The translations under genes and the position numbers were made by a program. From positions 1 to 18,091 of the forward strand of contig CAZSFZ010000032.1 of assembly GCA_964606385.1 (NCBI GenBank): a stretch of DNA of 18,091 nt, given 5' to 3'. The first letter of the stretch is position 1. Every line of letters starts with the position of its first letter. Positions 17,101-18,091 of the stretch are shown here, piece by piece. The notes under the pieces were generated by a model. That model saw nothing but the letters and a program-made list of their open reading frames with translations, was not told the DNA's origin and did not search any database. The DNA is from Aquincolibacterium sp964606385. GTDB lineage: Bacteria > Omnitrophota > Omnitrophia > Omnitrophales > Aquincolibacteriaceae.

Positions 17101-18091
17101 GGCGCGCGGAAAAATTCCTCGAGCATTTGATTGGCACGCTCCGCGAAACCCTCGGCTTTTTCAAAAAAATCAGGCGGAGTAGCCGAAAGCTGCGCGGCCA
17201 TCGCGGAACGCAACTTCCTCGCGTAAAAGCTGGTTCGGGGATGAGTCCCCAGGAGATTGATGACCATGTCCACATTGGGCTGGGACATCCGGAGCGGGTA
17301 ACCCTGCCGCAGACGGCCTTTCAGGATCTCGCGATCCAGGCCCCGTTCGGGGGCGGCTCGCCCTTTCAGAAGGATCTCCAATTCATTTAGAAAAACATCC
17401 CACCGGCGAAAACGGATTGCAACCAGCACTAGCTGCATTTGAAGGTGGTGTGGAAGAAGACCCCCTATGTCGTAAAGCTGGACCCCGTCGGTCGCATAAA
17501 CAAATTTATTAAAAAGGCGACCGACATCCGTGTGCATCCCCATAGCTTCGCAACGGTGCAGCAACCGCTCATAAATATTTTTCGCTTCTGCGAAGGCGAA
17601 CCGGTCCCAATCCTTTTCTCCGACCCTCAGCAGCGCATCAGCCTCCTCTTCTTCCCTGAAGATCTCGGGCATGAATTCCTGATATCGCTGGAGAACATGA
17701 CCCCTCATGCGTTTCATCATGCGCTCCTGAAGAATCTCGGTCGGGATCAAATGGCTATCCTCCCCTGCGCTGAAAAAATATAAATTTAGCCGCGCTCTTT
17801 CTTCTTCGATCGCTTCCGCGATCAGCGCTTCCGGAGCATTTCCTTTTTTGTAATCTCGCGTGATCATGTCGCCCCGCTCAACGGCAGCTTCGATCTTTTC
17901 GTCCGCGCGATCGCCGTAAATATCACGGTAAATATCCAGCCACTCCTGCCCGAAGTTCAGCCAGATCGCGAGCTCTTTCATGTCCTCAGGATTTTCCATG
18001 TCCAGCGAATCCAGATAGGCGGAGGAAAAATAGAACGCGTTCGTCAAGCGCTCCGTGTGCACAACGCGGAAAATATTTTTTTCTGTGTCTG
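11154..18091 (-). CDS. giant modular protein (membrane segment, MBL-fold domain, XRE-like HTH), 5' partial
   Basis: At least 2302 residues; numbering here is from the GTG at 18062, which is probably internal because the frame stays open to the right edge and no Shine-Dalgarno precedes it. Segments: 1-340 and 347-526 helical, TPR-like in places; 594-697 three or four hydrophobic helices (about 594-607, 615-638, 639-658, 677-696); 700-930 highly charged, coiled-coil-like; about 995-1250 metallo-beta-lactamase fold with HxHxDH at 1069-1074, His1165, Glu1184 and His1241; 1295-1352 and 1369-1434 two XRE-like helix-turn-helix segments; 1435-1555 and 1633-1796 Pro/Ala/Ser/Glu-rich linkers; 1560-1632 a module like the RNA polymerase alpha C-terminal domain; 1797-1888 a second small module; an acidic stretch; 2004-2302 an unrecognised C-terminal domain. 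RSE(L/M/I)R occurs at five segment borders. The whole-protein function is unknown; a membrane-bound regulator or a polyprotein are options. Confidence 0.85.
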   Translation of the reverse strand, partial: DTEKNIFRVVHTERLTNAFYFSSAYLDSLDMENPEDMKELAIWLNFGQEWLDIYRDIYGDRADEKIEAAVERGDMITRDYKKGNAPEALIAEAIEEERARLNLYFFSAGEDSHLIPTEILQERMMKRMRGHVLQRYQEFMPEIFREEEEADALLRVGEKDWDRFAFAEAKNIYERLLHRCEAMGMHTDVGRLFNKFVYATDGVQLYDIGGLLPHHLQMQLVLVAIRFRRWDVFLNELEILLKGRAAPERGLDREILKGRLRQGYPLRMSQPNVDMVINLLGTHPRTSFYARKLRSAMAAQLSATPPDFFEKAEGFAERANQMLEEFFRAPFANLKPEDFAPVPNGEIRPLRSEIRSGLPADFSENIRQQLMKAIAHFSQTIDQSSESQVKAMEQFIVNNLEKFSDDKDISKLMDVLFEIWIRYSKITRVPSEVYASRIRLLFGNVFTLMRIVEEDMHRNDIALFEKYVGVASLSDRGTLKALLEEVWTRMPEIESKELEPFIEFELLEAREKMSATIRQKLADWSRPSSEEYPAASRSEMRDEKTSGEATEMTPDTGAEDLSNASEVNAWFKTKYEQLRNKSSDFRLLAFLLKKADLSKGHKFVYLLLGVLFGLSAPPVEISKAVVIPAAALLTIVSPALIVVPIILSLWMGSILRLIFILLPVWGFTKGFFRKPIRVKALLQWNFVPFAGAYGAVIGQLLAILGERYRNYNGISFWAIRNLNRVISRRLEPGKTALSQDMLGRLNLLSPEIAFHVLDFQYLHHEDWKGEYMKVRKASLDDPGLQKKMERLSPTLFIGADSEYEALRQRILSRVESGKLLKVQSEQFKQWEKKIEKNIRKRVKSRIEGGFSKATQEKFQKQIRALVDQEVHQQIRERIHDRLRRSVWQKAKELPFYRFDVEAYLAHSDSTRSAAEKFFVPLFGDYPGFFHRSGSGSPFVAGPRSEMRTPEAGRTDPDEKTTRQELMADGMKFVESAAPDGMAQMMPFTKEFLRQKIEKTQGKNFYVDVTKIPLTGTDAILWVCQPPYGGNFILIEYGGPKRSYTLIDAGLGCYYRDTLQWLRDRGINPYAIEQIVMSHAHPDHNGAAGYWQEEFPHIRIVAHPQWEKTFDASDPLRKEALKFLSTLSDAKRPREVLSADTSALFKTHIGSKAFDVVGKIKAGELEFQVISFPAHTPDSVLLVEFSEKLVIAGEPLVAPDLVMDKDRFEFILESVRLYWEYGVHALGDMVFFRDNLRLKRQSGHRIEIYGHGRPQRRNHDGVFESLPQVRIQGGKHSEEASRSELREELSPEILNQLPSLGVGPRIALIREFLGLKKADVAKAAGVPSSTYVTLERNPQLPHPRYLYAIAVNGLHVDPMLLIAGRYYREARKDWNVHERMRFLRIAQGKNQEQMAEVFEKEGLRFDSTNLDSKRGSVVYWENKTLPQPEKRPVIAKVLEDPELFDALPFGDYRAPNPVSKLRERKDIPVAAPVSQEAQSTVQVVPEAPPSIVQPASLPAFVPETPSIVAVSVPEIPASVQPLVATTPEVEPASSPAGVMRDEALAAAIAEAERKQQADKKARADRRLKGWRIYFEESVQGPRTFEELSGRAAKALYRAGIYYKQQFENSAKSGYAIMDAIESLTGVGEAVKREVFAFLRHQGRFSGVYQELKAAEAPETAAKALKTVKVKAEVKEEAVASQADDMPVEKPAPVLIQEIKSAATAAAVVPETPISTPEQASPSSKSEEKTVPAARESTSGSSNQPMAAIAPQEVPDPAIGSQKKEISEKAAGTPSSSESVPSAENAVSASKRPTVSAPSQKVSRAKNSVAFFVNVKKSPSTAEDLENFLSDKEKRKTLPALLSFELLGVDLYELVFDRDKASLRDPVTLLLEILKPDPDEVEVERLETMGMRVIKFIEKESEETFPDEPVEPAEDGTGSDQSEFDEEQQSAFVREALDQLGLTDKEIKALDLPRIYQLYDRQENEALEDYFLEQDLNEIAERLDDFILRMDEAIDQFTEELDENEDSPSRSELRSQQVYTGMLRAVLRQQPADQNVILEFTKEVETIGVEPAVKGLWSAFNDILLPEAMASIADRGAESQVAGYRTLENLLRDRAMPRERFNALADRMFERSLSDLSEAIRNREVEGMAPVVFYAPEIKERLIRFIETVQQGFERTGDVTGENYRISIVSANRTDLAALKMELSKRGAVHGIKFIENSKTNTALAQLVSSVIRHPVFGEKFGVFFPEYDLGQGVAWQRVVRSEIPKEYSIVLLPALSRYFSTVSTSQINATTLRQALPDLVASAAFRVGQGIAIVAAFLEHLAAAEKQIAASA
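12054..12071 (-). repeat. boundary peptide copy 5 (SRSELR, residues 1998-2003)
   Basis: Fifth copy, following an acidic stretch (ELDENEDSP) and opening the C-terminal domain. Its codons differ widely from copy 4 though the peptide is identical (serines AGC and AGT rather than TCT). Confidence 0.75.
13167..13385 (-). other. module resembling the RNA polymerase alpha C-terminal domain
   Basis: Residues 1560-1632. The pattern ELSGRAAKALYRAGIYY, a spacer, then SLTGVGEAVKREVFAFL recalls alphaCTD (LxLSxRAxNxLKRAGI ... LxxIxxxGxKSLxEI), with its closing helix-hairpin-helix. It is flanked by disordered Pro/Ala/Ser-rich linkers, as alphaCTD is in RNA polymerase. The resemblance is by eye only; a SAM/HhH-like module is the alternative. 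Confidence 0.4.
13761..14180 (-). other. two XRE-like helix-turn-helix segments of the giant protein
   Basis: Residues 1295-1352 read like a classical XRE/Cro HTH: a first helix (ALIREFLGLKKADVAKAAG), turn, and recognition helix (PSSTYVTLER), then a stabilising helix. Residues 1369-1434 look like a second, more divergent copy (RFLRIAQGKNQEQMAEVF... WENKTL). Such tandem HTHs usually bind DNA. Here they are buried in a membrane protein, so an interaction role is also possible. Confidence 0.6.
14235..14252 (-). repeat. boundary peptide copy 4 (SRSELR, residues 1271-1276)
   Basis: Fourth copy, in a Glu/Ser/Lys-rich stretch between the metallo-beta-lactamase-fold domain and the helix-turn-helix segments. 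Confidence 0.75.
14313..15080 (-). other. metallo-beta-lactamase-fold domain of the giant protein
   Basis: Residues about 995-1250. The motif SHAHPDHNG gives His1069, His1071, Asp1073 and His1074 (HxHxDH); His1165 in PAHTPDS is the third motif, Glu1184 in AGEP stands where Asp normally bridges the metals, and His1241 in YGHGRP is the last ligand. A YTLIDAGLG strand precedes the motif, as in glyoxalase-II-like hydrolases. Likely a Zn-dependent hydrolase; the substrate is unknown. The Asp-to-Glu change may alter metal binding. Confidence 0.85.
15249..15266 (-). repeat. boundary peptide copy 3 (PRSEMR, residues 933-938)
   Basis: Third copy, in a Gly/Ser/Pro-rich stretch just before the metallo-beta-lactamase-fold domain. 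At DNA level it differs from copy 2 at only a few positions. Confidence 0.75.
15972..16283 (-). other. multi-pass membrane segment of the giant protein
   Basis: Residues 594-697 contain three or four hydrophobic helices: FVYLLLGVLFGL, a long Val/Ile/Ala/Leu stretch (615-638), a Leu/Ile stretch ending in WGF (639-658), and one with Gly/Ala (677-696). Basic residues (K660-K670) lie between the third and fourth. Everything C-terminal, including the HTH segments, would have to lie in the cytoplasm if those segments bind DNA. Confidence 0.75.
16467..16484 (-). repeat. boundary peptide copy 2 (SRSEMR, residues 527-532)
   Basis: Second copy, in a Ser/Glu/Ala-rich stretch that separates the second helical segment from the membrane-spanning part. 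Confidence 0.75.
17025..17042 (-). repeat. boundary peptide copy 1 (LRSEIR, residues 341-346)
   Basis: First copy of the RSExR peptide in the giant protein, after a Pro-rich stretch (FAPVPNGEIRP) that ends the N-terminal helical part. The serine is encoded TCA and the arginines CGT and CGC. Confidence 0.7.

Overview
The window is about 18 kb of gene-dense bacterial DNA, GC-rich by eye, with short intergenic gaps, Shine-Dalgarno sites and sigma70-like promoters. Nothing in it fixes the taxonomy. The best guess is a Gram-negative-type, probably uncultured lineage; the very large modular ORF with recurring RSE(L/M/I)R peptides makes me think of Candidatus Omnitrophota, but that is an inference from memory. 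No rRNA, tRNA, CRISPR, IS element or prophage gene was seen, and no gene-free stretch exceeds 300 bases.

Layout. Plus strand, 42-2613: a tight three-gene run of a short beta-carbonic-anhydrase-like protein, a PLP-dependent alpha-oxoamine synthase and a short-chain dehydrogenase. The last two would suit condensation of an amino acid with an acyl thioester followed by keto reduction, as in sphingoid-base-like lipid synthesis. Plus strand, 2729-5570: a promoter, then an exported alkaline-phosphatase-superfamily hydrolase whose 3' end overlaps an exported protein of unknown function. Plus strand, 5676-7463: GTP-dependent phosphoenolpyruvate carboxykinase, with its own promoter that carries the same -35/-10 hexamers as the hydrolase gene. 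Around 7500 is a bidirectional terminator between convergent units. Minus strand, 11074-7589: cobalamin-dependent methionine synthase (MetH), all domains present, with an inverted repeat across its stop codon and short degenerate tandem repeats in both flanking gaps.

Minus strand, from beyond the right edge down to 11154: a giant modular protein of at least 2302 residues, cut off at its 5' end by the window. In order it has an alpha-helical N-terminal part, a multi-pass membrane segment, a charged helical region, a metallo-beta-lactamase-fold domain with the HxHxDH motif, two XRE-like helix-turn-helix segments, proline/alanine/serine-rich linkers around two small modules (one resembling the RNA polymerase alpha C-terminal domain), an acidic stretch and an unrecognised C-terminal domain. 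A short peptide, RSE(L/M/I)R, occurs five times, each in a disordered-looking junction between segments. This repeated boundary tag in a membrane/hydrolase/DNA-binding-like giant is the most unusual thing in the window and the best candidate for an undescribed system.

The left part reads as ordinary metabolism (lipid-like condensation, an exported hydrolase, gluconeogenesis, methionine synthesis). The giant gene has no evident functional link to its neighbours.
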